From Streptomyces sp. SCL15-4 (lineage in GTDB: Bacteria > Actinomycetota > Actinomycetes > Streptomycetales > Streptomycetaceae), in NCBI RefSeq assembly GCF_033366695.1, contig NZ_JAOBTQ010000001.1, positions 3,968,001 through 4,032,000 on the forward strand: 64,000 nucleotides of DNA, given 5' to 3'. Each line of letters starts with the position of its first letter. Positions within the stretch are counted from its first letter, which is position 1. The position numbers were made by a program, and so were the translations under genes. The notes beneath the pieces were generated by a model. The model did not search any database. It was not told the DNA's origin and saw only the letters and a program-made list of their open reading frames with translations. Below are positions 50,802-62,262 of the stretch, piece by piece.

Positions 50802-51269
50802 TCAGTCCTGCTGCTGCCGCTTGGGCCGCCACACCACCAGCGCGCTGGTCTGCTGGACCTCCTGGTACGGCACCAGGTCGCGCCGGTAGGAGGCGTGCAC
50901 CGCGGCCTCGCGCTGCCGCATCGCCGCCGCCGCGCCGTCCAGGGCCGCCTCCAGCTCCGCGACCCGGGACTGGAGCGCGGCGACCTGGTTCTCCAGCTCG
51001 ATGATCCGCTTGATGCCGGCCAGGTTGATGCCCTCGTCCTGCGACAGCTGCTGTACCTGGCGGAGCAGTTCGATGTCCCGCGCCGAGTAGCGCCGGCCCC
51101 GTCCCGCGGTGCGGTCCGGGGAGACCAGGCCGAGCCGGTCGTACTGGCGCAGCGTCTGCGGGTGGAGTCCGGAGAGCTGGGCCGCCACCGAGATGACGTA
51201 GACCGGGGTCTCATCGGTCAGTTCGTACGGTGAGAAACCACCGCGCTGGCGGGGACGACGGCCATCCAT
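50802..51269 (-). CDS. hspR: Heat-shock repressor HspR (MerR family)
   Basis: A 155-residue MerR-type repressor of chaperone genes. The N-terminal HTH contains VYVISVAAQLSGLHPQTLRQ and YDRLGLVSPDRTAGRGRRYS. A coiled-coil dimer helix (ELENQVAALQSRVAELEAAL) and a C-terminal conserved VQQTSALVVWRPK follow. It binds HAIR sites and needs DnaK as corepressor in characterised Streptomyces. The ATG at 51269 is preferred. It is last in the dnaK operon, six bases from the dnaJ stop. Confidence 0.97.
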   Translation of the reverse strand: MDGRRPRQRGGFSPYELTDETPVYVISVAAQLSGLHPQTLRQYDRLGLVSPDRTAGRGRRYSARDIELLRQVQQLSQDEGINLAGIKRIIELENQVAALQSRVAELEAALDGAAAAMRQREAAVHASYRRDLVPYQEVQQTSALVVWRPKRQQQD

Positions 51270-51274
51270 CTCTC

Positions 51275-52437
51275 TCAAGCTCCCTTCGCGGCCTCGAACA
51301 GCTCCGCCCGCGGGTCCTCGCCCGCGGTCGCCTCGCGATACGCCTCCAGTGCGTCACGAGCCTTCCCCGACAGGTCCGTGGGGACACGCACCTCCACGGT
51401 GACCAGCAGATCGCCGCGGGTGCCGTCCTTGCGGACCGCGCCCTTGCCCCGGGCCCGCATCGTACGGCCGTTCGGGGTTCCGGGGGCAGTTTCAGGGTCA
51501 CGGGCGGGCCGCCGAGGGTCGGCACCCGCACCTCGCCGCCGAGGGCCGCCTCGGGATACGTCACCGGCACGGTGACGGTGAGGTTGTCGCCCTTGCGTCC
51601 GAACACCGGGTGCTCCCCGACCCGCACGACCACGTACAGATCGCCGGCCGGGCCGCCCCGCTCGCCGGGCGCGCCCTTGCCGCGCAGCCGGATGCGCTGG
51701 CCGTCGGTCACCCCCGCGGGGATGCGGACCTGCATGGTCCGCGACGACTTGGCGCGTCCGCTGCCCTTGCACTCCGCACAGGGGTGCTCGGCGATCAGGC
51801 CGCGGCCCTTGCAGTCGGGGCAGGGGTCGGTGAGCGAGAAGCCGCCGCCGGAGCCCCGCGCGACCTGTCCGGTGCCGACGCAGGTCGGGCACACCCGCGG
51901 TGTGCCGTTCTTGTCGCCGGTGCCCGAGCAGGCCTTGCACGGCGCCTGGGAGGACATCCGCAGGGGCACCGTGGCGCCCTCGATGGCCTCCGTGAAGCTC
52001 AGCGTCACCTCGGACTCCACGTCCTGGCCACGCCGGGGCTGGGTACGCGGGCCCGCGGTGCCGCCGCGGTTGAACAGGCCCCCGAAGACGTCACCGATCC
52101 CACCGCCGAAGCCTCCGCCCTGGGCGGCGCCTCCGAAGAGGTCGCCCAGGTCGAAGTTGAACGAGCCGCCGGCGCCCGGCCCGGGGCGGAAGCCGCCGTT
52201 GCCGAAGAGCGCGCGCGCCTCGTCGTACTCCTTGCGCTTCTTGGGGTCGCCGAGGATGTCGTTCGCCTCGGAGATCTCCTTGAAGCGCTCCTCGGCCTTG
52301 GCGTTGCCCTTGTTGGCGTCCGGGTGGAACTCGCGGGCGAGCTTCCGGTACGCCTTCTTGATCTCGGCCTCGGTGGCGTCCTTGGGGACGCCGAGGACCT
52401 TGTAGTAGTCCTTCTCGATGAAGTCCTTGGTGCTCAT
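51275..52437 (-). pseudogene. dnaJ: Chaperone DnaJ, frameshifted near the C terminus
   Basis: The Hsp40 co-chaperone that stimulates the DnaK ATPase, corrected length 387 residues. The J domain has YYKVLGVPKDATEAEIKKAY and the HPD motif. A Gly/Phe-rich region (to about residue 130) and four CxxCxGxG zinc repeats (CKACSGTG, CPTCVGTG, CPDCKGRG, CAECKGSG) follow. The C-terminal domain loses its frame near 51477-51483 (one missing base between TLKLPPG and TPNGRTMRARGKG) and continues in another frame to AELFEAAKGA. Sequencing error is likely since the operon is otherwise intact in order. Confidence 0.92.
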
Positions 52438-52470
52438 CCCCGACGTCCCTCCTTCCCCTCTGTTGTCACG

Positions 52471-55065
<2,595 letters not shown>

Positions 55066-56091
55066 TTATCCGCTCCTTACACGCAAGTGCCCGCTGACCT
55101 GCGTGGATTCCGTCCGCCGCGGCTGCGGGACAGGCACCCGAAGGAGTACGAGGACGACCACGGCGACGACGACCGCGCCGGCCACCCAGAGCGCGGCCTC
55201 CTTCCCGGTCCACCCCGCGTGCACCAGTACCCCCACCAGCACCGAGGAGAACGAGGCGGCCCCGAGCAGCACGACCGAACCCTGCGGGGTGAGCCCGGTC
55301 CGGCGCAGCCGGTGCGCGAGGTGGTCCGGGCCGCGCCGCAGCAGCGGACGCCGGGCGACGGACCGGGCGAGGACGACCAGCAGGGCGTCGGCGACGGCGA
55401 CGGCGCCCAGGCAGAACACCACGGCCGCGCTCGGCCCGAGCGCGTACCCCGCGCGCGTGAAGACGACGGCGGAGGACAGCACGAACCCGGTGAACAGCGA
55501 GCCGCAGGCCCCGAGGCCGACCCGCGCCGGGTGCCAGTTGTGCATCAGGAAGCCGGTGAGGGCGGCGGCGACCACGCTCAGCAGCACCGCGAGGCCGTCC
55601 ATCACCTCGGCGGCGGCGCAGGCGCCCACCCCGAAGGCGGTGATCACGCCGACCGTCCCGGCCAGCCCGTCGGCGTGGTCCAGCCCCCGGAAGGCGAGGG
55701 TGGTGAGCACGATCCAGCCGACGGCCAGCACCCCGCCCGGCAGACCCGTGTCGTCGTAGGGCACCACCCAGACCGCCGCCACGGCCGTACCGGCGACGAG
55801 CACCCGGGCGCGCAGCCGCCACACGTCGGCCACCAGGCCCAGGGCCGCGATCACGGCGGCGGCCGTCAGCAGGTCCCCGACGCCCTCTCCGAGCGGGGCC
55901 ACCCGGCTCCACTGCCCCACCCCGGCGACCAGGCAGGTGACGACCACGACGGCGAGCCCGCCGAGCAGCGGGAGGGGACGCTGCCGGCGCCGGTCGAGGA
56001 TCCCGGCCCGCAGGGCGGGCGCCCGGAGCGCCGCGGCGAGCACGGCGGTCAGGAGGAGGGCGGCGGTAGCGGCGGTGATCCCGTAGAGCAC
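55066..56091 (-). CDS. MraY/WecA-like undecaprenyl-phosphate glycosyltransferase
   Basis: A 341-residue polytopic membrane enzyme of the phospho-N-acetylhexosamine-1-transferase type, linking a UDP-sugar phosphate to a polyprenyl phosphate. About ten hydrophobic helices are visible. Conserved-looking segments are the Mg2+-binding Asp-Asp-like site in FRGLDHADGLAGTVG near residue 133 and MHNWHPARVGLGACGSLFTGF (NxxxxxxxxD/E region altered). The GTG at 56091 is the best start. Similar genes make cell-wall polymers. The acceptor sugar cannot be read. Confidence 0.75.
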   Translation of the reverse strand: MLYGITAATAALLLTAVLAAALRAPALRAGILDRRRQRPLPLLGGLAVVVVTCLVAGVGQWSRVAPLGEGVGDLLTAAAVIAALGLVADVWRLRARVLVAGTAVAAVWVVPYDDTGLPGGVLAVGWIVLTTLAFRGLDHADGLAGTVGVITAFGVGACAAAEVMDGLAVLLSVVAAALTGFLMHNWHPARVGLGACGSLFTGFVLSSAVVFTRAGYALGPSAAVVFCLGAVAVADALLVVLARSVARRPLLRRGPDHLAHRLRRTGLTPQGSVVLLGAASFSSVLVGVLVHAGWTGKEAALWVAGAVVVAVVVLVLLRVPVPQPRRTESTQVSGHLRVRSG

Positions 56092-56225
56092 GGCTCTAAG
56101 GTAGGGGCGAAAGTATCAATTCGGTACGAATAACACGATCCGATTGCCTGGCGGCGATCCAGATCACCCCGCGCTCTGCTGCATCCCGACGGAAGATAGG
56201 GGTAGTCTCAGACGGACTACATAAG

Positions 56226-56239
56226 TTACCGCTTAGTAA
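56226..56239. promoter_or_regulatory. Palindrome-like site upstream of the Fe-S reductase gene
   Basis: TTACCGCTTAGTAA has TTAC/GTAA-type outer arms with a four-to-six base centre, 53 bases before the ATG. TTAC-N6-GTAA-like sequences are typical of small dimeric regulators; none is assigned. The 56092-56291 gap also holds AT-richer promoter-like DNA. Confidence 0.4.
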
Positions 56240-56291
56240 TGTCCGTCAGCCCAGACAGCTCGTTCCGACCGAGGCCGCTTCAGGAGCCCCA

Positions 56292-58574
56292 ATGCAACTC
56301 GCCGCGATCATCGTGTCGCTGGTCCTGATCGTGGTCGGCGTGGCACTGTTCGGCCGCGCCCTCCTCCAGATCTACAACCACATGCGGCTGGGCCAGCCGG
56401 TACCGGCCGGTACGCGGACCGACGATCCCGCACAGCGCACCATGACCGTGGTCCGGGAGTTCCTCGGCCACACCCGCATGAACCGCTGGGGCATCGTCGG
56501 CGTGGCGCACTGGTTCGTGGCCGTCGGCTTCTTCACGCTGCTGCTGACGATCGTCAACGCGTTCGGGCAGCTGTTCAAGGCGGAGTGGATCCTGCCCGTC
56601 CTCGGCGACTGGGCCCCGTACAACGTCTACGTCGAGTTCATCGGCACGATGACCGTCGTCGGCATCCTCGTCCTGATCGCGGTCCGCCAGCTGAGCCATC
56701 CGCGCGACCCGGGCCGCAAGTCCCGCTTCGCCGGCTCCAACTTCGGCCAGGCGTACTTCGTCGAGGCCGTCATCCTCATCGTCGGCGTCTGCATCTTCAT
56801 GCTGCACGCCCTCGAAGGCGCCCAGCACCACGTCGACGGCTACGAGGCCTCGTTCTTCATCTCGTACCCGGTCGTCGCCTGGCTGCGGGACATGGACCTC
56901 TCCACGCTCCAGAACCTCACCTACTTCTTCGCCGGCCTGAAGATCGCGACCAGCTTCATCTGGATGATCACGGTCTCCCTGAAGACCGACATGGGCGTGG
57001 CCTGGCACCGCTTCCTGGCCTTCCCGAACATCTGGTTCAAGCGCAACGCCGACGGCTCCACCGCGCTCGGCGCGCTCCAGCCGATGACCTCGGCCGGCAA
57101 GCCGATCGACTTCGAGGACCCGGGCGAGGACGACGTCTTCGGCGTCTCCCAGGTCGAGCAGTTCTCCTGGAAGGGCCTGCTGGACTTCTCCACCTGCACC
57201 GAGTGCGGCCGCTGCCAGTCGCAGTGCCCCGCCTGGAACACCGGCAAGCCGCTCTCCCCCAAGCTGCTGATCATGTCGCTGCGGGACCACGCGCACGCCA
57301 AGGCGCCGTACCTGCTCGCGGGCGGCGGCAAGACCATGGAGGGCGAGGAGAAGGCGTCCGAGGAGCAGCTGAAGGATGTCCCCGCCGCCGCCCTGGCCGA
57401 GGCCGAGCGCCCGCTGATCGGCACCGTCGAGGAGAACGGCGTCATCGACCCGGACGTGCTGTGGTCCTGCACCACCTGCGGCGCCTGCGTCGAGCAGTGC
57501 CCGGTGGACATCGAGCACGTCGACCACATCGTGGACATGCGCCGCTACCAGGTGATGATCGAGAGCGCCTTCCCGTCCGAGGCGGGCACGATGCTCAAGA
57601 ACCTGGAGAAGAAGGGCAACCCCTGGGGCCTGGCGAAGAAGCAGCGCCTGGAGTGGACCAAGGAGGTCGACTTCGAGGTCCCGGTCGTCGGCAAGGACAT
57701 CGAGGACCTCACCGAGGTCGAGTACCTGTACTGGGTCGGCTGCGCCGGCGCGCTGGAGGACCGCGCGAAGAAGACCACCAAGGCCTTCGCCGAGCTGCTG
57801 CACATCGCGGGCGTGAAGTTCGCGATCATGGGCGGCGACGAGAAGTGCACCGGTGACTCCGCCCGCCGCCTGGGCAACGAGCCGCTGTTCCAGCAGCTCG
57901 GCATGGAGAACGTCATGGCCCTGAACACGGCGTTCGGCGAGGAGCTGGACGACGAGGGCAAGGTCACGCCGGAGTCGAAGAAGCCGAAGGCGGCGAAGAA
58001 GATCGTCGCGACCTGCCCGCACTGCCTGAACACGATCGGCAACGAGTACCCGCAGCTCGGCGGCGACTACGAGGTCATCCACCACACCCAGTTGCTCCAG
58101 CACCTGGTGGACGAGGGCAAGCTGGTCCCCGTCACCCCGGTCGAGGGCATCATCACCTACCACGACCCCTGCTACCTGGGCCGCCACAACAAGATCTACA
58201 CGCCTCCGCGCGAGATCATCGGCAAGGTCCCGGGTCTCAGGAACGAGGAGATGCACCGCCACAAGGAGCGCGGCTTCTGCTGCGGCGCCGGCGGCGCGCG
58301 GATGTGGATGGAGGAGCGGATCGGCAAGCGCATCAACAACGAGCGCGTCGACGAGGCCCTCTCCCTCAACCCCGACATCGTCTCCACCGCCTGCCCGTTC
58401 TGCCTGGTCATGCTCACCGACTCGGTGAACGGCAAGAAGAACGACGGCAAGGCCAAGGAGTCCGTCCAGGTCGTGGACGTCGCGCAGCTGCTGCTCGACT
58501 CCGTCAGGACGCCGGCCGACCCGGCGGGCGAGGCGGAGACCGAGAGCGCGCCGGAGCCGGAGCCGGTGAAGTAA
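56292..58574 (+). CDS. Membrane iron-sulfur reductase (heterodisulfide reductase-like)
   Basis: A 760-residue fusion. The N-terminal ~240 residues carry about five membrane helices like a cytochrome-b/NarI-type quinone-interacting domain. Two 4Fe-4S ferredoxin motifs follow: CTECGRCQSQCP near residue 303 and CTTCGACVEQCP near residue 395. Two CCG domains complete it: VGCAGALEDRAKK near residue 483 and YHDPCYLGRH with GFCCGAGG near residues 624-662, as in HdrD/GlpC. It probably passes electrons between quinone and an unknown donor, perhaps from acyl-CoA or lactate oxidation. A single gene with its own terminator. Confidence 0.92.
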   Translation: MQLAAIIVSLVLIVVGVALFGRALLQIYNHMRLGQPVPAGTRTDDPAQRTMTVVREFLGHTRMNRWGIVGVAHWFVAVGFFTLLLTIVNAFGQLFKAEWILPVLGDWAPYNVYVEFIGTMTVVGILVLIAVRQLSHPRDPGRKSRFAGSNFGQAYFVEAVILIVGVCIFMLHALEGAQHHVDGYEASFFISYPVVAWLRDMDLSTLQNLTYFFAGLKIATSFIWMITVSLKTDMGVAWHRFLAFPNIWFKRNADGSTALGALQPMTSAGKPIDFEDPGEDDVFGVSQVEQFSWKGLLDFSTCTECGRCQSQCPAWNTGKPLSPKLLIMSLRDHAHAKAPYLLAGGGKTMEGEEKASEEQLKDVPAAALAEAERPLIGTVEENGVIDPDVLWSCTTCGACVEQCPVDIEHVDHIVDMRRYQVMIESAFPSEAGTMLKNLEKKGNPWGLAKKQRLEWTKEVDFEVPVVGKDIEDLTEVEYLYWVGCAGALEDRAKKTTKAFAELLHIAGVKFAIMGGDEKCTGDSARRLGNEPLFQQLGMENVMALNTAFGEELDDEGKVTPESKKPKAAKKIVATCPHCLNTIGNEYPQLGGDYEVIHHTQLLQHLVDEGKLVPVTPVEGIITYHDPCYLGRHNKIYTPPREIIGKVPGLRNEEMHRHKERGFCCGAGGARMWMEERIGKRINNERVDEALSLNPDIVSTACPFCLVMLTDSVNGKKNDGKAKESVQVVDVAQLLLDSVRTPADPAGEAETESAPEPEPVK

Positions 58575-58593
58575 CCCCGCTCCCCGCGCGCGT

Positions 58594-58630
58594 ACGGCGC
58601 CCCCTGCTTCGCACAGGCAGGGGGCGCCGT
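58594..58630. terminator. Hairpin terminator of the Fe-S reductase gene
   Basis: The 14-base arms ACGGCGCCCCCTGC (58594-58607) and GCAGGGGGCGCCGT (58617-58630) are perfect complements around a 9-base loop. Confidence 0.9.
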
Positions 58631-58677
58631 CGTGTGTCAGGGGCCGGGCTTTGGCGGTCTCCGCTACACGGTGCGGC

Positions 58678-59016
58678 TCAGGCGCTCTTGGGGCCGGCCT
58701 GCTGGACCACGTCGAAGGACCACAGGGTCGAGCCGGAGGCCGCGGGCTTCGGGCGCTCGCCGCCTTCTCCGCCGCCCTCGCCGCCGCCTTGGTGCGCGGC
58801 CTTCATCGGCCCCTCCATCCAGGCCTGGAAGGACTCCTCGTCCCGCCAGCGGGTGTAGACGAGGTACTGGTCGGTGCCCTCGACGGGCCGCAGCAGCTCG
58901 AACCACTCGAAGCCGTCGGAGTTCTCCACCGCGTGGGCCCGCGAGGCGAACCGCTTCTCCAGCACCTCCCGCTGCTCGGCGGGAACGGTCAGCACGTTGA
59001 TCTTCACTACGCTCAT
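58678..59016 (-). CDS. Antibiotic biosynthesis monooxygenase (ABM) family protein
   Basis: A 112-residue small ferredoxin-like-fold protein of the ABM/HmoA type. Markers are VVKINVLTVPAEQREVLEKRF, GFEWFELLRP and YLVYTRWRDEESFQAWM. The tail has a GGGEGGGEGGE stretch. Relatives act as cofactor-free oxygenases or heme-degrading proteins; the His/Asn/Trp pattern (AHQ in GPMKAAHQ) fits but does not prove heme oxygenase activity. It converges with the Fe-S reductase gene across a terminator. Confidence 0.85.
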   Translation of the reverse strand: MSVVKINVLTVPAEQREVLEKRFASRAHAVENSDGFEWFELLRPVEGTDQYLVYTRWRDEESFQAWMEGPMKAAHQGGGEGGGEGGERPKPAASGSTLWSFDVVQQAGPKSA

Positions 59017-59183
59017 GGACCCATCCTGGACCATGAGGCCCCGCCGAACGGCGCGGAACCCCGAGGGAATTCGGGGTACGGCGCCGGGCGGTCCCTTAGG
59101 GGATGTCACAGGTCGGCCGCAAAGCCGGGCCAGGGCCACAGGCCCCGTCACGCGGTCCGCCCGGACCAGGTACGTTCGATGAC

Positions 59184-60169
59184 GTGGCTGGATTCAGGAT
59201 CGGACGCGGGGACCGGAACGACCGTACCCCTCAAGGACAGCAGGCGCCCCAGGGACCGTCGCACGGCCGCGGGCACGGCCCCGCGCAGCCCGGGGGACCG
59301 TCGTACGGGCAGCCGCCGTACGGCCGCCCGGGCCCGTCGGGACCGGCGGGCCCCTCGTACGGCTACCCGTCGGCGCCGCAGCCGCCGTACCCGCACCAGG
59401 GACAGTCCTACGGCTACCCGGGCCCCGCGGACGACGGCCCCGAGTACTTCGGCGACGGCGGCCGAGCGGGTGGCGGCCACGGCGGGCACGGCGGGCACGG
59501 CGGGCACGACCCCTACGCGGCCGACCAGCCGGGCCACACCCAGGCGTTCTCCGTCGACGAGGCCGCGAGCTACACCCAGGGGGCGACCTACCAGGCCGGC
59601 TCGGCCCCCGCTCCGGCCGCCCCGATCGGCCCGCCCCTGCACTGGAAGGAACTGCTGAAGGGCATCGTCCTCGCCCCGAACGACACCTTCCTGCGCATGC
59701 GGGACTACACGATGTGGATCCCCGCCCTCATCGTGACCTTCCTCTACGGCCTGCTCGCCGTCTTCGGCTTCGACGGCGCCCGCCACGACGCGATCAGCGC
59801 GACGCTGTCCAACGCGGTGCCGATCGTGCTGGTGACGGCGGTCGTGATGGTGCTGGGCCTGTTCGTCCTCGGCGCGGTCACCCACACCCTGGCCCGCCAG
59901 CTCGGCGGCGACGGCGCCTGGCAGCCCACGGTGGGCCTGTCCATGCTGATCACGGCCCTCACCGACGCGCCCCGGCTGATCGTCGCCATGTTCTTCGGCG
60001 GCGACGCCGGCTTCGTCCAGATCCTCGGCTGGGTCACCTGGATCGCCGCCGCGCCCTGCTGACCCTGATGGTCTCCCGCTCCCACGACCTGCCCTGGCCG
60101 AGGGCGCTGGGCGCCTCGGCGATCCAGCTGATCGCGCTGCTGTCGATCGTGAAGCTCGGCACGTTCTGA
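59184..60169 (+). pseudogene. Yip1 family membrane protein, frameshifted near the C terminus
   Basis: A 328-residue (corrected) protein. The N-terminal ~150 residues are Gly/Pro/Tyr/Gln-rich and disordered. The Yip1-like membrane domain (about residues 170-328) has KGIVLAPNDTFLRMRDY and four to five helices (WIPALIVTFLYGLLAVFGF, VPIVLVTAVVMVLGLFVLG). One missing base near 60046-60056 cuts it after GWVTWIAA; the rest (LLTLMVSRSHDLPWPRALGA to the TGA at 60167-60169) is in another frame. The GTG at 59184 is chosen. Confidence 0.78.
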
Positions 60170-60180
60170 GCGTGCGCGCA

Positions 60181-60222
60181 CGCGAAAGGGCCCCCGGCTG
60201 CCGTGCCGGGGGCCCTTTCGCG
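60181..60222. terminator. Very strong hairpin terminator
   Basis: The 18-base arms CGCGAAAGGGCCCCCGGC (60181-60198) and GCCGGGGGCCCTTTCGCG (60205-60222) pair perfectly around a 6-base loop. It separates the Yip1 gene (+) from the phosphoribosyltransferase gene (-). Confidence 0.92.
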
Positions 60223-60234
60223 TGCGTACCGGGC

Positions 60235-60738
60235 TCAGGCGTCGAGGACCTGTCCGGCCCGCTTCACGACCGGCGGCTCGACGCTCCACGGGAAGTTGAT
60301 CCAGTCGTCGGTCCGCTTCCACACGTACTCGCACTTCACGAGGGAGTGGGACTTCTCGTAGACCACCGCGGAGCGCACCTCGGCGACGGTGTCCAGGCAG
60401 AAGTCGCGGACGAGCTTCAGCGTCTTGCCGGTGTCGGCCACGTCGTCGGTGATCAGCACCTTCTTGTCGGAGAAGTCGATCACGTTGGGAACCGGGGCGA
60501 GCATGACCGGCATCTCGAGGGTGGTGCCCACACCGGTGTAGAACTCCACGTTGACCAGGTGGATGTTCTTGCAGTCGAGGGCGTAGGCGAGCCCGCCGGC
60601 GACGAAGACACCGCCGCGGGCGATGCTCAGCACGATGTCCGGCTCGTACCCGTCGTCGGCGATGGTCTGCGCCAGCTCCCGGATCGCGGACCCGAACAGG
60701 TCGTAGGTCAGGTTCTCCCGCACTTCTGCGCTGCTCAT
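60235..60738 (-). CDS. Purine-type phosphoribosyltransferase
   Basis: A 167-residue type I phosphoribosyltransferase (hypoxanthine/xanthine-guanine-like). The PRPP motif KVLITDDVADTGKT is near residue 92, and VLSIARGGVFVAGGLAYAL lies near residue 35. Likely purine salvage. ATG start at 60738, just downstream of dcd in the same direction (14 bases), suggesting one transcript. Confidence 0.88.
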   Translation of the reverse strand: MSSAEVRENLTYDLFGSAIRELAQTIADDGYEPDIVLSIARGGVFVAGGLAYALDCKNIHLVNVEFYTGVGTTLEMPVMLAPVPNVIDFSDKKVLITDDVADTGKTLKLVRDFCLDTVAEVRSAVVYEKSHSLVKCEYVWKRTDDWINFPWSVEPPVVKRAGQVLDA

Positions 60739-60751
60739 GCTGTACTGGCCC

Positions 60752-61327
60752 TCACACCTGGGTCCGATGGAAATTGAGGAAGGACCGCGAGGCGGTCGGC
60801 CCGCGCTGCCCCTGGTACCGCGAGCCGTAGCGCTCACTGCCGTACGGGGACTCGGCGGGCGAGGTCAGCCGGAACATGCACAGCTGCCCGATCTTCATGC
60901 CCGGCCACAGCTTGATGGGGAGCGTGGCGAGGTTGGACAGCTCGAGGGTGACGTGCCCGCTGAAGCCGGGGTCGATGAACCCGGCGGTGGAGTGCGTGAC
61001 CAGCCCGAGCCGCCCGAGCGAACTCTTCCCCTCGAGCCGCGAGGCGAGGTCGTCGGGAAGCGTGATGACCTCGTAGGTGGACGCCAGCACGAACTCCCCG
61101 GGATGCAGGATGAACGGCTCGTCGCCCTCGGGCTCCACCAGCCGCGTCAGGTCCGCCTGCTCGACGGAGGGGTCGATGTGCGGGTAGCGGTGGTTCTCGA
61201 ACACCCGGAAGTAACGGTCCAGCCGCACGTCGATGCTCGACGGCTGGACCATGGATTCGTCATAGGGATCGATCCGTACCCGCCCGGCGTCGATCTCGGC
61301 CCGGATGTCCTTGTCTGAGAGAAGCAC
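60752..61327 (-). CDS. dcd: dCTP deaminase
   Basis: A 191-residue enzyme turning dCTP into dUTP, feeding dTMP synthesis. It has the signature [11 protein letters not shown] near residue 32, [20 protein letters not shown] near residue 105 (the catalytic Glu-rich trimer site) and [12 protein letters not shown]. The start is GTG at 61327 with no ribosome site. A TATCCT box (61334-61339) lies only six bases upstream, so the message is probably leaderless. Confidence 0.96.
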   Translation of the reverse strand: MLLSDKDIRAEIDAGRVRIDPYDESMVQPSSIDVRLDRYFRVFENHRYPHIDPSVEQADLTRLVEPEGDEPFILHPGEFVLASTYEVITLPDDLASRLEGKSSLGRLGLVTHSTAGFIDPGFSGHVTLELSNLATLPIKLWPGMKIGQLCMFRLTSPAESPYGSERYGSRYQGQRGPTASRSFLNFHRTQV

Positions 61328-61333
61328 GTAGCG

Positions 61334-61364
61334 AGGATACGCAAGGCGCGCGGAACCATCGCAA
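61334..61364 (-). promoter_or_regulatory. Likely leaderless promoter of dcd
   Basis: Minus strand: TTGCGA (61359-61364), a 19-base spacer, then TATCCT (61334-61339), six bases before the GTG. Spacing is slightly long. Transcription would start at or next to the start codon. Confidence 0.45.
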
Positions 61365-61424
61365 TCACGACGGCACCGCGCGCTCCCTGTCACGCTCCGG
61401 CTACTGCCGGTACCGCTTTGCCGC

Positions 61425-61583
61425 CTACCGCCGCTCCAGGACGACAGGCACCGCGCTCCGCAGCCGGGCGCACCGCGGACACCGCACGAGCCGGCCGGGG
61501 CCGAGCCGACCGGCCTGCTGCATCGGGAACGAAGCGGTGCTGAAGACGTGCCCGTCCGCGCAGCGGACGACGGTGCGTTCCAT
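61425..61583 (-). CDS. Mini zinc-ribbon-like protein
   Basis: A 52-residue protein with [20 protein letters not shown] at the start and [20 protein letters not shown] at the end. The CxxxH and CPRC pairs are a likely zinc ribbon. The ATG at 61583 has GAGGGA seven bases upstream. No function can be given; small zinc ribbons often bind nucleic acid or ribosomes. Confidence 0.75.
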   Translation of the reverse strand: MERTVVRCADGHVFSTASFPMQQAGRLGPGRLVRCPRCARLRSAVPVVLERR

Positions 61584-61832
61584 CAAGTCCCTCAAGTCCC
61601 TTCCCCAAGAGCCGCGTCCGGCGTTCTGCCCGGACGCCAAAAGCCACATTACGGGATCAAAGAGACGACTCTCTAGGCGGCACTCCGGCCCCCACGGTAC
61701 GCCCCAACTCACCACCACCCACAGCCGGATCCCACCTGCGCCCCTGGAGCCCGGACCACCAGACTTCCGCGATGATGTAGAGTGAGCGAGCGTCCGGACA
61801 AGGACTTCTCGGAACTCCATGTCCGTACATAC

Positions 61833-61906
61833 GCGGGTGTAGTTTAATGGTAGAACATCAGCTTCCCAAGCTGAGAGCGCGAGTTCGATTCTCGTCACCC
61901 GCTCCA
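61833..61906 (+). tRNA. tRNA-Gly (anticodon CCC)
   Basis: The acceptor GCGGGTG (61833-61839) pairs with CACCCGC (61896-61902). The anticodon stem TCAGC/GCTGA holds the loop TTCCCAA, giving anticodon CCC. The T-arm has GAGTTCGATTCTC. The 3' CCA is encoded. It lies where core genes give way to accessory genes. Confidence 0.96.
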
Positions 61907-61911
61907 GAGAA

Positions 61912-61938
61912 AAACCCCAGGTCAGCGGCCTGGGGTTT
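61912..61938 (+). terminator. tRNA-Gly intrinsic terminator
   Basis: AAACCCCAGG (61912-61921) and CCTGGGGTTT (61929-61938) form a perfect 10-bp stem, followed by a T-rich tail. Confidence 0.9.
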
Positions 61939-61942
61939 GTTT

Positions 61943-62262
61943 GTTGTCTAGTCCAATTCGAGGGTGGCGTGCCCTTCGCGTGCCCTAAGTCGAGGCAAGC
62001 GGGCGGGTCGAGGGGCCTTGCGCGGCAGTTGCGGGCCGCGCAACCCCGGATCGTCTCGGATCGCGAGATCGATTTCGCGTGATCCGCGCCATGGCCACGC
62101 AGCACGACTGGGACCGCAGCCATGCCCCACCACCCGGATGCGTCCGCTACAGCGCGAACTGCTGAGCCCGCCAGGGGCACCTCCCGACCCTGTTGGACGC
62201 ACTCCATCCAGCAGCTCAAGCTCGTCACGGCACCTTCAGACCAGTGCGGCGCGACTCTCCCT
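61943..62262. other. Gene-free stretch after tRNA-Gly
   Basis: No recognisable gene. Minus-strand frames give Arg/Gly/Pro-rich peptides without family markers. No copy of the tRNA 3' end was seen within the window, so no att repeat can be named. A decayed element end is possible. Confidence 0.5.

Noticed and set aside
61425..62228. Minus-strand frame giving VTRIELALSAWEADVLPLN
   Set aside because: It is the antisense reading of tRNA-Gly, a well-known false gene in actinobacterial annotation. Only the last 53 codons (from 61583) are kept as a real small gene.
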